Origin: Rhodocytophaga rosea
GTDB taxonomy: Bacteria > Bacteroidota > Bacteroidia > Cytophagales > 172606-1
Length of the DNA stretch: 64,000 bases
Direction: 5' to 3'
Assembly (NCBI RefSeq): GCF_010119975.1
Contig: NZ_CP048222.1
Location: 5,350,501 to 5,414,500 of the forward strand
Shown: positions 8,723-18,298 of the stretch, in pieces
Numbering within the stretch: position 1 is the first letter of the stretch
Layout: every line of letters starts with the position of its first letter
Program-made: the position numbers and the translations under genes
The notes under the pieces: generated by a model
Databases searched by the model: none
What the model was told of the DNA's origin: nothing
Seen by the model: the letters and a program-made list of their open reading frames with translations, nothing else

Positions 8723-9964
8723 ATGCACAGAAGAAATTTTCTCAGATTAAGCCTCTTAGGATCGGCTGCAACCTTAGCAGGTGTCGGGCTTCCGTCGGCA
8801 GAAGCGGCTTCCAAACTAAAAATTACCAAAATCAGGTATTATAATGCACCATGGTATACCAAACCCCTGTTTAATCAGGCCCGTGGCATTGTAGAAATAG
8901 AGACTAATGAGGGAATTATAGGCATTGGGGAAGGCGGATCTAAGGATATGATTGAGCAATGTGCGCAAATGATGATCGGAGAAGATCCTTTCCGGATAGA
9001 GCACCTATGGCAGTATTTGTATAGAGGCATGTTTTATCCGCCCGGCCGGGAAAAGCTGCATGCGCTGGGCGCATTGGAAATGGCACTATGGGATATCAAA
9101 GGCAAAGCGCTGAATGTGCCAGTATACGAATTATTAGGCGGAGCTACCCGGGATTATGTAGAATGCTATGCTACCGGATTTAGAGCTTCCAAAGCAACCA
9201 CCGAAGAAGGAAGAGCCCAGGATTGTATTGCCGCCGGCTTACGTGCCTACCGGATCGGCCCGACGGGAGGAAACGGAGACAAACCGTTTGATTTTTATGA
9301 ACATACCAAGAGTACCATAGATTTTTGCAAAAGGATAGATGCCGCTGTGGGCGGAGGTGGCAAATGGGCGATCGATTTGCATACCCGGTTTGATTTGACT
9401 GAAGGTGTAAAAATATGTAAAGCCCTAGAAGCCTTGGAGCCTTATTTTGTCGAAGATATTATCCGCTCTGAAAATCCGGATGTATATACAACGGTACGCC
9501 AGATGACTAATGTTCCTATTGCCGTTGGTGAACAATTCGGTGACCGATGGGATATTAATACTTTTATCGAAAAACGCCTGATCGATTATACGAGGGTAAC
9601 ATTGCCAAATACAGGAGGGATTTCTGAGTTTAAAAAAATAGCTGCCCTCTGCGAAACACACTATATTGGCATGATTCCTCATTTTACCGGACCATTAAGT
9701 GTAGCCGCATTGGTACATGCATTAGGCTCAAGCAGTCCTGCCCGTTGCATGGTAGAATTGGCGGGAGGCGAGCCCGAAAAACCGGCATACTTTAACGAAG
9801 ATTATCTCAATTTCAAAAATGGCAAATTGTATCTGAACCCAGCGCCTGGGTTAGGAGTAAAATTTGATCCGAAGAAAGCCACTTTTGTTATGGAAATAAC
9901 GGCAAACACCAAATATCCACACCCTATTCTGAAAAGTCCGGATGGCTCTATTCATAACTGGTGA
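8723..9964 (+). CDS. Enolase-superfamily (mandelate racemase/galactonate dehydratase-like) enzyme with export signal
   Basis: The 413-residue protein starts with a short Tat-like signal (HRRNFLRLSLLGSAATLAG). The capping domain is followed by a TIM barrel with metal ligands D218 (IDLH), E244 (FVEDI) and E270 (GEQF), and a catalytic-type H320 (MIPHFTGP). H220 next to D218 is characteristic of the acid-sugar dehydratases of the MR/D-galactonate dehydratase group, so dehydration of an aldonate to a 2-keto-3-deoxy acid is likely. Substrate identity is not determinable here. The divergent ExuT-like carrier supports a sugar-acid role; export of a dehydratase is unusual but frequent in this phylum. 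Confidence 0.85.
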   Translation: MHRRNFLRLSLLGSAATLAGVGLPSAEAASKLKITKIRYYNAPWYTKPLFNQARGIVEIETNEGIIGIGEGGSKDMIEQCAQMMIGEDPFRIEHLWQYLYRGMFYPPGREKLHALGALEMALWDIKGKALNVPVYELLGGATRDYVECYATGFRASKATTEEGRAQDCIAAGLRAYRIGPTGGNGDKPFDFYEHTKSTIDFCKRIDAAVGGGGKWAIDLHTRFDLTEGVKICKALEALEPYFVEDIIRSENPDVYTTVRQMTNVPIAVGEQFGDRWDINTFIEKRLIDYTRVTLPNTGGISEFKKIAALCETHYIGMIPHFTGPLSVAALVHALGSSSPARCMVELAGGEPEKPAYFNEDYLNFKNGKLYLNPAPGLGVKFDPKKATFVMEITANTKYPHPILKSPDGSIHNW

Positions 9965-10104
9965 TCTGGGCAATGCACAACAATGGAGGTGAAATTGACT
10001 AAAGCTATGGATCTGGCAAACCAGCATAGCTGGAAATAAGCTATCTTGAAAAGAGATTCAACCGTAAAATGGCCTAATCATATGATGCCTTTTGAATGGA
10101 AAGG

Positions 10105-10407
10105 TTACCGCCCCCATCTTTTTCTCCATTCTTCTTTTACCTTCAATTTCTCTTCTTCACTCATGTTCATCCATTTATCCCGCTTATGCTGCGAAAATCT
10201 GCCAAAAGGTTTCTGATAAGCTCCTCCACCCATACTTCCGGAAAGTATCCGGCACAGGATCAATAATCCTAATGCCTGCCAGTAATTGATGCTGCGGACC
10301 GGTAACAGATCTGGTAAGATGGCATTCCATAATAACATAACCACTAAGGCGATAACGCAAAAAATGAACGGAATAAAAAACCAGAAAAAATACTTTTTAT
10401 AGTGCAT
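10105..10407 (-). CDS. Small membrane protein encoded behind an ECF sigma factor
   Basis: The 100-residue protein has one or two hydrophobic segments (about residues 6-28 and 41-57) and a basic, charged C-terminal tail with NMSEEEKLKVKEEWRKRWG. It begins 38 bases downstream of the sigma factor gene and is probably co-transcribed. The topology would allow it to hold the sigma factor at the membrane, but no anti-sigma motif is visible. The tail resembles the protein at 3961-4272. Confidence 0.65.
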   Translation of the reverse strand: MHYKKYFFWFFIPFIFCVIALVVMLLWNAILPDLLPVRSINYWQALGLLILCRILSGSMGGGAYQKPFGRFSQHKRDKWMNMSEEEKLKVKEEWRKRWGR

Positions 10408-10444
10408 ACGTGGGATGGTTCTGGGATGAAAACAATTTTCTCCG

Positions 10445-11020
10445 CTAGTAATTTAAAAAATCATTATATAATGCCTCCAGTCGCTGGCGTAAATGTTTTA
10501 CGGCATACCCCTTTCTGGAGATAATGGTTTTGAGCTTTTCACCTGTCTGGTCGGCAATTTGTTGCAAAGTCATGTCTTCGAGTTCGTTCCAGATAAATAC
10601 CTGGCGCTGATTTTCCGGCAGTTCTTCGAGGGCAGTAAAGAGTTCAGCCCAGAAAACTTCCTTCAGGTATTCAGTTTCAGGGTTGGTATTATCGGCGAGT
10701 AAAATAGATTTGAGTGTAAATTCACCCTCTTCCTCTTCATACAGCATTCCATCGAGAGAATCTGGCGTTTTTTTACGGTATTTGTCAATGATCTTATTTC
10801 TAGCCACCTGAAAAAGCCATCCGCTCATTTGATCAATCTCATTTACATCTACCACATTGCTTAGCTGGTACCAAACCTCCTGTAAAATATCTTCCGCATC
10901 CTCATCTGATTTTACTTTGCCGCGAATGAACCCAAACAGACGTTTCCCATAGTCTTTCACTGTTTGAATAATCTTCTGTCCGGGTTTTTCAGCCATCGGG
11001 GTGTCAATAGTCTTTTCCAT
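10445..11020 (-). CDS. ECF-type RNA polymerase sigma factor
   Basis: The 191-residue protein has sigma region 2 (FGFIRGKVKSDEDAEDILQEVWYQLSN... SGWLFQVARNKIIDKYRKK) and region 4 (ALEELPENQRQVFIWNELEDMTLQQIADQTGEKLKTIISRKGYAVKHLRQRL). The linker is acidic. It has no adjacent FecR-like anti-sigma gene; the only downstream partner is the small membrane protein at 10105-10407. Confidence 0.92.
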   Translation of the reverse strand: MEKTIDTPMAEKPGQKIIQTVKDYGKRLFGFIRGKVKSDEDAEDILQEVWYQLSNVVDVNEIDQMSGWLFQVARNKIIDKYRKKTPDSLDGMLYEEEEGEFTLKSILLADNTNPETEYLKEVFWAELFTALEELPENQRQVFIWNELEDMTLQQIADQTGEKLKTIISRKGYAVKHLRQRLEALYNDFLNY

Positions 11021-11300
11021 GTAAATGTCCCAAGTACTGGAGTAGACGAATGGCAGGCCGTTTTACTTTACAGCCATACACATTTCCTACACACAATGTG
11101 AGCAGCGGCTGAAAAGGTCTTTTAAAAGTGGCAGAGAAAGGATAAACTGGTTTTGTATCTGGAATTTTAAAGCACTGAAAACAGCAACAAGTATCGGTTG
11201 TTGAAAACCTATCCGGAAAAACGCCGTTAGGTACCTTTATTCTCAATCCTTTAGTTAGTTGCCAGTTTGTACTCGTAGAAATATCAAAAAGACCGTCGCC

Positions 11301-11591
11301 ATGAAAAAGTTATTTTTCTTTAAAGAGTATACCTATTACAGTGAGTTTGAAAGCAAAACAAGCCACTATGTAGCCACGGTGGAAGTAGACTATGACGAAA
11401 TAGAAAAAGAACTGCCTAGTGGTGCCAGAATCAAGTATGAAACAGTACAAACAATGATAGAAGCGGGTAAATTTATTGTGTATGGCGAGTATACTTTTTC
11501 TGATGTGCTACCCAATGCAATTTCAGCTACTGAGTCTATCGATATTAGCCAGGTATTGGGAGAAGAAGGAATTTTGCCTTCAGCCAATTAG
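11301..11591 (+). CDS. Small hypothetical protein
   Basis: The 96-residue protein (MKKLFFFKEYTYYSEFESKTSHY...) has no signal peptide or membrane segment and is acidic. It looks like a small alpha/beta cytoplasmic protein; no family recognised. The ATG at 11301 is preferred to an upstream in-frame TTG. It ends 3 bases before a strong hairpin shared with the convergent methyltransferase gene. Confidence 0.6.
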   Translation: MKKLFFFKEYTYYSEFESKTSHYVATVEVDYDEIEKELPSGARIKYETVQTMIEAGKFIVYGEYTFSDVLPNAISATESIDISQVLGEEGILPSAN

Positions 11592-11594
11592 GGG

Positions 11595-11633
11595 TAGTTG
11601 CTGGTTGTACCTACAAGGAGCAACCAGCAACTA
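11595..11633. terminator. Hairpin between convergent genes, overlapping a stop codon
   Basis: A perfect 13-bp stem, TAGTTGCTGGTTG (11595-11607) with CAACCAGCAACTA (11621-11633). No long T-run follows on either strand. The TAG stop of the minus-strand methyltransferase is the last triplet of the stem. Confidence 0.5.
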
Positions 11634-12413
11634 AGACTTCCGGCAACGGATGTGCAGGAAATAAGCAATTACCTGGCTATCTTGTAAGGAGGGATATTGT
11701 TTAACTACTTCGTTGCTGGGTCTGGGTTCGTGCAGTTGCTCGATCACAAAACCTGCCTGGATAATTATATTCAGCCATTCGCTTAGGGTTCTGGTAAACC
11801 TGGGTATTCTGAATTTGGGCAAGTTATGCATGGATTCAGGCAGATTGCTAAAACCCCATTCGCTGATGTCGCCATTCTGGTTCGTGAAATAATCGCCTAC
11901 TTCAATAGCGTAGGTTTTGCCTTGTGCATTTCTTAGGTTCTTGCGGTGTGGGGTATCAAAACAAGGATGGGCAATCGAAAATTGCAGAAAGCCACTTTTT
12001 TTCAGTACCCGGCAGGCTTCACTTAGTACTTTGCCTGTTTCCGGAATATCCATCAAACTCATAAAAGCCGTAGCAAAATCGAAAGTATTTTCTGCAAAAG
12101 GTAATTCTGCCGCGCTGGTAATCTGGTAATGGATATGCAACGGATGCTGGGTTTCTGTTTCTTTCGCCTGCTGAATAAATACTTCAGAAATATCAATGGC
12201 GGTAATGAAGGCTCCCTTCTGGGCAAGCAACCGTGTATTATGTCCTTCGCCGCAGCCAATATCTAGTCCTTTTAAGCCCTGTATATCGGGCAGGATTTCG
12301 AAAAAGGCAGGTGTATTGAGATGATCTCTGTACACATCATAGCCGGCTCTGGCCAGTGTAGTCCAGGTCTGGGCATTTTCATTCCAGTATTTTCCGACTT
12401 CCTGATGGTTCAT
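11631..12413 (-). CDS. Class I SAM-dependent methyltransferase
   Basis: The 260-residue cytosolic protein has motif I GLDIGCGEGHNTRLLAQKG (about 49-67), the acidic end of strand 2 (ITAIDIS), motif III-like NTFDFATAFMSLMDI and a post-motif VLKKSGFLQFSIAHPCF. This is the Methyltransf_11/25 type of small-molecule methyltransferase. The substrate is unknown. It follows a lipoprotein gene and pirin on the same strand at 18- and 35-base gaps. Confidence 0.85.
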   Translation of the reverse strand: MNHQEVGKYWNENAQTWTTLARAGYDVYRDHLNTPAFFEILPDIQGLKGLDIGCGEGHNTRLLAQKGAFITAIDISEVFIQQAKETETQHPLHIHYQITSAAELPFAENTFDFATAFMSLMDIPETGKVLSEACRVLKKSGFLQFSIAHPCFDTPHRKNLRNAQGKTYAIEVGDYFTNQNGDISEWGFSNLPESMHNLPKFRIPRFTRTLSEWLNIIIQAGFVIEQLHEPRPSNEVVKQYPSLQDSQVIAYFLHIRCRKS

Positions 12414-12431
12414 AGGGTCTGGGGAATAGTT

Positions 12432-12869
12432 TCAGTTGCACTCTACAATCTCTACAATGGATAGAGGCCAGTCGTATTCATTGCCATCCAATATTGAAAA
12501 AGCTCTGATTAAGGAGTCTGCTTTTTGAACTGTAATTGTACATTTATTCTGTTCATACCAACTGTACCAGTTATCTACATCTTCAAAGTAAGAATCTTCC
12601 TCCCCATTCGGATAGAAGTAAGGGGCTCCTCCAGATCTGGCTACTTTACGGTGTATATTAGTAATCGCATGCAAACAGTTATAAGCATTTGATAGATAAT
12701 CTTCATTCATCATATAGCCATGATTCGTTAAGTGCACGATTTGTATACAATTCTCAAAACGGTATCTAAACTCGCTATCAATGAAGCATTTTGTTTGTGA
12801 TGTGTCTGTGGGCTTTTCACAACCACCTGAAAGAATGATAACACAGATTAATGCTAGAATACCTTTCAT
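12432..12869 (-). CDS. Hypothetical lipoprotein
   Basis: The 145-residue protein begins MKGILALICVIILSGGCEKP, a lipoprotein signal with lipobox LSGGC. This start is 21 codons inside the longest open frame, whose upstream part is not signal-like. The mature part is rich in Tyr, Asn and acidic residues (EEDSYFEDVDNWYSWYEQNK); no family recognised. Confidence 0.6.
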   Translation of the reverse strand: MKGILALICVIILSGGCEKPTDTSQTKCFIDSEFRYRFENCIQIVHLTNHGYMMNEDYLSNAYNCLHAITNIHRKVARSGGAPYFYPNGEEDSYFEDVDNWYSWYEQNKCTITVQKADSLIRAFSILDGNEYDWPLSIVEIVECN

Positions 12870-12904
12870 ATTGGTAGCTATACATGAATAGCCATACATA
12901 AAAG

Positions 12905-13825
12905 TCAAGACAAAGGCTGGGGCGAAGGCCATCCGGCAGGCCGGGAACGGTCTTCTGGTAGGGGTACAAACTCCTGGTTATCCGTAGGCGGAAGCGGAAT
13001 ACGTCCTTGCTGCCAGTCGGCTTTGGCTTGCTCAATACGTTCCTTGCGGGAAGAAACAAAATTCCACCAGATGAAGCGTTCTCCTAATGGTTCACCACCT
13101 AAGAACATCAGCGTTGTTTTCTCCCTGCCTACCAAAACCGGCTCAGTTCCGCTGTTAAACACCAGCAACTGACCAGTGGTATATGTGCGTCCTGCTACTT
13201 CCAGGCTGCCTTTCGCTACATAAACGCCCCGTTCTGTATGGCCTTGCGGCAAACCAAATCGTGCTCCGGGTTCTAATACCACATGAAGATAAAACAGGGG
13301 CGAGTGCGTTTTTACAGAATTATTCAGGCCAAATGCTTGTCCGGCGATCAGGCGCATCCAAACTCCTTTTTCCGTGAAAACGGGCAATTGACCAGGCTGG
13401 TAATTATCAAAAGCCGGTGCATCTTCTTCATCCTTTTCCGGCAGCGCTACCCAGGTCTGGATCATTTCCAGGGTTCCGCCTGCCAGGGTGGTCGGATCTT
13501 CGAAACGTTCGGAATGGGCAATACCCCGTCCGGCTGTCATCCAGTTTACTTCTCCTGGGCGAATAATTTGTTCCACACCTAAACTATCCCTGTGCATCAC
13601 TTGTCCGCCAAACAAATAGCTTACGGTAGACAAGCCAATATGCGGATGTGGCAATATATCCATCTGGGATACTTGTTCTGGCACCATATTTACCGGACCT
13701 GCATGATCCATGAAAATAAATGGCCCTACCATCCGCTTGAGCCGGAAAGGCAGAATGCGGTGTACTTCCAATCCATGACCCAGAGAGGCCTGACGGGCTT
13801 CTATTACTAAATCCAGCATACTCAA
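12905..13825 (-). CDS. Pirin family protein
   Basis: The 306-residue bicupin has the pirin N-terminal domain with metal ligands (FIFMDHAGPVN, DILPHPHIGLSTVSYLFGG, MHRDSLG and MTAGRGIAHSE) and the C-terminal cupin (GARFGLPQGHTERGVYVAKGS). Bacterial pirins such as YhhW have quercetin dioxygenase activity in vitro; the physiological role is often redox or stress linked. It is the first gene of the possible pirin-lipoprotein-methyltransferase run. Confidence 0.92.
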   Translation of the reverse strand: MSMLDLVIEARQASLGHGLEVHRILPFRLKRMVGPFIFMDHAGPVNMVPEQVSQMDILPHPHIGLSTVSYLFGGQVMHRDSLGVEQIIRPGEVNWMTAGRGIAHSERFEDPTTLAGGTLEMIQTWVALPEKDEEDAPAFDNYQPGQLPVFTEKGVWMRLIAGQAFGLNNSVKTHSPLFYLHVVLEPGARFGLPQGHTERGVYVAKGSLEVAGRTYTTGQLLVFNSGTEPVLVGREKTTLMFLGGEPLGERFIWWNFVSSRKERIEQAKADWQQGRIPLPPTDNQEFVPLPEDRSRPAGWPSPQPLS

Positions 13826-13998
13826 CTCAGCTTAAGAAAATAATAAATTTTGCATAAGATAGGTTTAAAATAGTATAATCTCCAGTAGCCAAACCGTTTT
13901 ATTGAAATCTGGTTTAGATTGATACGCTGGGAAATGATTGTTCCGGATTCTATATTGTCATGCATTTGCTAAACCATTCTTTCTACCTGATTCTGACT

Positions 13999-15267
13999 AT
14001 GAAAATCACTATTGCTTTCTATTGCTTGTTAATAAGTATATGCCTCAGCAGTTGCTCGGAAAAAAAAACAGAAATAAATCAATCGGCTGCCCCTGCTAAC
14101 GGAATCTGGCGGGGTGTGATTGCATTGCCAGAAAGTCAACTGCCTTTCAATTTTGAACTGCAACCAGACAGCAAAGGTACCTATACTGTTTTTCTGATCA
14201 ATGCAGGCGAACGGCTTGCCCTGGATAGTGTAATTGTTAGTGGTGATTCCATTCACATTCCTATGGGCTTCTTTGATGCACAGATTACCGCTAAAGTGAA
14301 TGAACAATCGATGGAAGGCTATTGGATTAAGAATTACGCAAAAGATTACAAAATTCCATTTAAAGCCGAGCATGGAAAGGATTACCGCTTTGAGAATGCC
14401 AGCCAGTCCACTACTGCGAATGTAAGCGGAAAGTATGCCATCCGTTTTGCCGACAGGCCGGATTCCCTGGTTTCAGTAGGCGTTTTTGAACAATCGGGCA
14501 GTAAAGTTACTGGCACGGTTCTGACCCGGACCGGCGATTATCGCTACCTGGAAGGTGTGCTGGATGGACAGGAATTAAAATTATCTACGTTTGATGGCGA
14601 ACATGCCTATGTGCTAACAGGAACGCTGCAAGGAGATAGCATTCTGAATGGAAAATTTATTTCTGGAAAAGCCAAAGCCAGATCCTGGTCAGCGGTGAGA
14701 GATGCGAATGCCTCCTTGCCTGATCCCGGCAGTCTTACTTTCCTGAAAAAAGGCTATGATAAAGTAGAGTTTATTTTTCCGGGAGCGGATAGTGGAACTG
14801 TTTCTCTGCAAGATCCAAAATACAAAGGTAAAGTGGTCATTCTACAACTGTTTGGTACCTGGTGTCCTAATTGTATGGATGAAACCAAGTTTTTAAGCCC
14901 CTGGTATGATAAAAACAAAGACAGAGGCGTTGAGATCATTGGCCTGGCCTACGAGAAAAAGCCTGAACTGGATTATGCCAGAAGCCGGGTACAAAAGATG
15001 AAACAACGCTTACATGTACATTACGATTTTGCCATCGCAGGTACTTCTGATAATGAAGCTGCTGCGAAAACCCTGCCTATGCTCAATCATGTTATGTCTT
15101 TTCCTACCACCATTTTCATCGACCGGCAAGGAAATGTTCGAAAGATCCATACTGGCTTTACAGGTCCTGGTACTGGCCGCTATTATGAAGAGTTTGCGGA
15201 AGAATTTAATCAATTCACCGATAAGCTCATTAACGAGGAAAATAAGCTGGAAGCGAGTAGGAAATAG
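13999..15267 (+). CDS. TlpA-like thioredoxin-fold lipoprotein
   Basis: The start is taken at the second Met (MKITIAFYCLLISICLSSCSEKK), which gives a clean lipoprotein signal with lipobox LSSC; the frame is open 13 codons upstream. Residues about 30-240 form two lipocalin-like beta-rich repeats of the kind found before Bacteroidota thioredoxin domains. The C-terminal domain has the redox motif WCPNC (C289, C292) and the conserved cis-Pro loop FPTTIFID, so it is a membrane-anchored periplasmic disulfide reductase of the ResA/TlpA group. Confidence 0.88.
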   Translation: MKITIAFYCLLISICLSSCSEKKTEINQSAAPANGIWRGVIALPESQLPFNFELQPDSKGTYTVFLINAGERLALDSVIVSGDSIHIPMGFFDAQITAKVNEQSMEGYWIKNYAKDYKIPFKAEHGKDYRFENASQSTTANVSGKYAIRFADRPDSLVSVGVFEQSGSKVTGTVLTRTGDYRYLEGVLDGQELKLSTFDGEHAYVLTGTLQGDSILNGKFISGKAKARSWSAVRDANASLPDPGSLTFLKKGYDKVEFIFPGADSGTVSLQDPKYKGKVVILQLFGTWCPNCMDETKFLSPWYDKNKDRGVEIIGLAYEKKPELDYARSRVQKMKQRLHVHYDFAIAGTSDNEAAAKTLPMLNHVMSFPTTIFIDRQGNVRKIHTGFTGPGTGRYYEEFAEEFNQFTDKLINEENKLEASRK

Positions 15268-15364
15268 GTTTCTTCTGTTGCAAATCTCACATATAATGCG
15301 GTTATTCTATAAAGCCTTCCTTACATAATGAATAGTAAATGCGATTTACACATCAATATAACAA

Positions 15365-16153
15365 ATGATTAAAAGCTTGAAAAACTGTGTTTTACTATTT
15401 CTACTGCTTGTAATCTTCATTTCGTGTAGTGAAAAGAAAGAGATTATACGCTATGCTAATGGCAATATTAAACTAGAAGCTGAGTTAAAAAATGGTATTC
15501 GTCATGGGAAGTTAGTTGATTATTATGAAGATGGTTCTATAAAATCACGTTCTATTTGGAAAAATGGTGTAGTGGAAGGAAAGGTAGAACACTATTTTGC
15601 AAACGGAAAATTTAAAGAAGTAACTTATTATGAAACAGGTAAAGCAAATGGTACCTCAAAACAGTATTATGAGAACGGGCAATTATTTAAAGAGGCGACC
15701 TATAAAAATGATAGAATAGTTGGCGAAATCAATTTCTATCATGATAATGGTGCACTTAAAGAAAAACGCATCCATGACGAAGATGGTGGAGAGATGTATA
15801 GGGCAAACTATAACAAAAACAACAATATGATTTTTGAAGCATTTCTACCACGACCCATTTATAAACCAGATACACTCAGTTATGGTGAACTATATCAGAT
15901 ACAACTCAAATTTGGAATTAAACCGAGATATAAGACTCAACTACTTACCGGTATTTTTGATGATCAGCATATGTTAATAGATACAACAGCTATTATAGAA
16001 CCTAATGCGGATGATATCTATACCTATTCATTTAAGCCCATCAAGCAAGGAAAAGATTCTCTATTTATAATGGTATCTCATCTTGGAGTTGAAAAAGATT
16101 CATTAATTGTGAACGGAATAATAGTCTACCATAATTACTTCATTAAACCCTAA
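15365..16153 (+). CDS. MORN/YwqK-type repeat lipoprotein
   Basis: The 262-residue protein has a lipoprotein signal (LLVIFISC). Residues about 25-150 are roughly six tandem repeats of about 21 residues with the core YY-x-NG-x-x-K-x-x-x-Y-K-N-G (for example YYENGQLFKEATYKN), the MORN_2/YwqK antitoxin-like repeat. The C-terminal 100 residues are a beta-rich domain with no family recognised. No toxin gene is adjacent. Coding sequence is more AT-rich than its neighbours. Confidence 0.78.
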   Translation: MIKSLKNCVLLFLLLVIFISCSEKKEIIRYANGNIKLEAELKNGIRHGKLVDYYEDGSIKSRSIWKNGVVEGKVEHYFANGKFKEVTYYETGKANGTSKQYYENGQLFKEATYKNDRIVGEINFYHDNGALKEKRIHDEDGGEMYRANYNKNNNMIFEAFLPRPIYKPDTLSYGELYQIQLKFGIKPRYKTQLLTGIFDDQHMLIDTTAIIEPNADDIYTYSFKPIKQGKDSLFIMVSHLGVEKDSLIVNGIIVYHNYFIKP

Positions 16154-16307
16154 GTTATAACTTGTCACTATCATAATTACTAAGTATATTATTATATGCT
16201 CAATAGTAAGAAGAATTTGCATATGTAACTGTAAAGCATAGAAGTAAATAGGCACTCATTATTCTACATTCCTTGTTCTTCTGCTCTAAATTCATCTCTG
16301 CTTTATT

Positions 16308-18065
16308 TCAATACCGCCAGCTTTTCAGGTCGGCACCGGCAGGAGCGGTTTTCTCGATGCGGGTTAAGATTTTTGGTACATACATGGAGTTGTAGCGTAG
16401 TCTGGATATGGCATTGGGCAAGGTAGGATCGCCATTCCAGCAATGTTCGGCCCGGTCGCCATATTTTACTTCGCCGCCATAGTAAGGATTTTTGGTGCTT
16501 TCCAGAAATTCTTCCATCAAGTATACCGCATTATTCAGATAGTAATTATCCATATCGCCGCAGTAAATATGAATTTTGCCTTCTAGCTTGAGACCTAGCT
16601 TTGCCCAGTCCCGTTGCAAAATATAACGCAGATCGTAATTTTCCTGCCAGTACCTGGCTACTTTATGGTCGATCTGCCCGGTCACTTTATCCCAGATAGG
16701 TTTAGGATAACCGTCTTCCCCAACCGGCGAATACACGGCCTGCCAGATGTCCCACTGTCCCCCGGAACGGCTTTTAGTACCCAGGGCTAGTTCGCGGTAA
16801 TTCATATCCTGTAAAGTTGCGCTTACATGCCCTAAGTAATCCCGGTGACCAGGGCGAAGTGTCTTTTTGAACTTGCTTTCCAGATAATAGGCATTCAAGT
16901 CCTTGTAAATATCTACTACGGTGTACGCCCTGAAATCAATAGGGTCGGGGCAGGCCGCAAAACAGCCATTGTACTCATCCGGGTACATAATTTGAGCAGC
17001 CAGCGCTTCCCAGCCTCCGGTAGAACCGCCATATAAAAACCTTGCCCAGCCTTTGCCAATTCCCCGGAATTGCTTTTCGATATAGGGAATCAGTTCATAC
17101 GTAATGGCATCTCCATACGGACCCAGGTTGGCAGAATTTACGGCATAGGAATCGTCATAATATGGATTGGCATGTTGAATTTCAATCACCAGCATTCTGG
17201 GAAATTCCTTTCCAGTCCAGAGTTTATAGAAATTATGGGCTTCCTGCTGCTCGATTTTATTATACCCTTCCAGTTTAAAACGGTCACTATATACTGGTTT
17301 TAGGTTTGGGTCAGGTGCTTCAGGTCGGAAACCATCCAGATCTGCTGGGTAATGGCCATGATAGATAGCCAGTGGATACCTAGCTTGAGGATGCGCATCA
17401 AAACCTTCCGGCAACAATACGTGGGCACCTAAATACATAGGTCTACCCCAGAATTCGGTGAGCAGCTTGCTCTGGATTTTAATGTGCTTGATGTATTTAG
17501 TGTCTTTCGGCTCCTGGATGGGCGGAATTAGTTTATCCATCGCCACTTTAATCGTACCTCCAGCTAGTGGATTAATCTTTATCTTTTTAGGCAGGCTGTA
17601 GAGATTTCCGGGCGCTTCGTTCCATTGCTGCCCTTCACCCCGGTCCATAGGTAATTTTACCATATGTCCATCTTTGCGTTTGAAGGTTTCATAGCGGTGT
17701 AACAGGGCTTGTACATAATATTCACCAGGAGGAATCTGAGTAATGCTTTGTATCGGATAGCCAAATGCTTTGCTATCGATGATAACTTCGGTGTTTGGCT
17801 TCAACCCTTCTATATCTACACCAAATACCAGTTGCGTTTTAGGACCATCTTCAATCTGGTGACGGGGTTCTTTGGTGCTATCAGCAGAGATCAACAGGAG
17901 TATTCTTCCATCCAGAGGTTGTTTAATACTGGTTTCTACAAATGAAACAGCGAACCGGAAAGGTGTTTGTTCAGATTGGGTAGATTGAGTTCTAAAATCT
18001 GCCGAGACAAACAGTACCAGAATTAATAACAGGATAGAAGATTTGGGAAATAATATATATCTCAT
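16308..18065 (-). CDS. Secreted alpha/beta-hydrolase (putative esterase)
   Basis: The 585-residue protein starts at MRYILFPKSSILLLILVLFVSADF (signal peptide); a longer frame upstream lacks signal character. The N-terminal half is beta-rich. The alpha/beta-hydrolase core begins near YPLAIYHGHYPADLDGF and has the nucleophile elbow GGSTGG (S348) and a late YGDRAEHCWNGD segment able to provide the His. It resembles the putative esterases of the PF00756 type that attack acyl groups of plant polysaccharides. Tandem stop-proximal sequence shows no T9SS tail, so it is probably periplasmic. Confidence 0.78.
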   Translation of the reverse strand: MRYILFPKSSILLLILVLFVSADFRTQSTQSEQTPFRFAVSFVETSIKQPLDGRILLLISADSTKEPRHQIEDGPKTQLVFGVDIEGLKPNTEVIIDSKAFGYPIQSITQIPPGEYYVQALLHRYETFKRKDGHMVKLPMDRGEGQQWNEAPGNLYSLPKKIKINPLAGGTIKVAMDKLIPPIQEPKDTKYIKHIKIQSKLLTEFWGRPMYLGAHVLLPEGFDAHPQARYPLAIYHGHYPADLDGFRPEAPDPNLKPVYSDRFKLEGYNKIEQQEAHNFYKLWTGKEFPRMLVIEIQHANPYYDDSYAVNSANLGPYGDAITYELIPYIEKQFRGIGKGWARFLYGGSTGGWEALAAQIMYPDEYNGCFAACPDPIDFRAYTVVDIYKDLNAYYLESKFKKTLRPGHRDYLGHVSATLQDMNYRELALGTKSRSGGQWDIWQAVYSPVGEDGYPKPIWDKVTGQIDHKVARYWQENYDLRYILQRDWAKLGLKLEGKIHIYCGDMDNYYLNNAVYLMEEFLESTKNPYYGGEVKYGDRAEHCWNGDPTLPNAISRLRYNSMYVPKILTRIEKTAPAGADLKSWRY

Positions 18066-18238
18066 GCGGTTTGTAAAGGTAGGCTGCAAAAGATAATATT
18101 TAATTTTAAATTTTAGAAAAACTCCCAAACAAAAAAGTAGCACAATTGATTTAATAGTTCTGAATGAATGGGGAAGTCCTCCCCTAAATTTATGCGGGTA
18201 AAGCCAAAAAATACCTTCTACGGATGTTTTACAATGTA

Positions 18239-18246
18239 TACCTTTG
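18239..18246 (+). promoter_or_regulatory. Probable promoter -7 box (TAnnTTTG) for the DUF1080 operon
   Basis: TACCTTTG matches the Bacteroidota -7 consensus exactly and lies 52 bases before the DUF1080 start. No clear -33 TTTG is seen at 19-20 bases upstream. Confidence 0.5.
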
Positions 18247-18298
18247 CGCCCAATCATTTTTCATCTTTTATCCTATTACCTATTAAAAATTAACTATA

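Noticed and set aside
15365-16153. Toxin-antitoxin system suggested by the YwqK-like repeats
   Set aside because: No toxin-like gene is adjacent, and the lipoprotein signal does not fit a cytoplasmic antitoxin.
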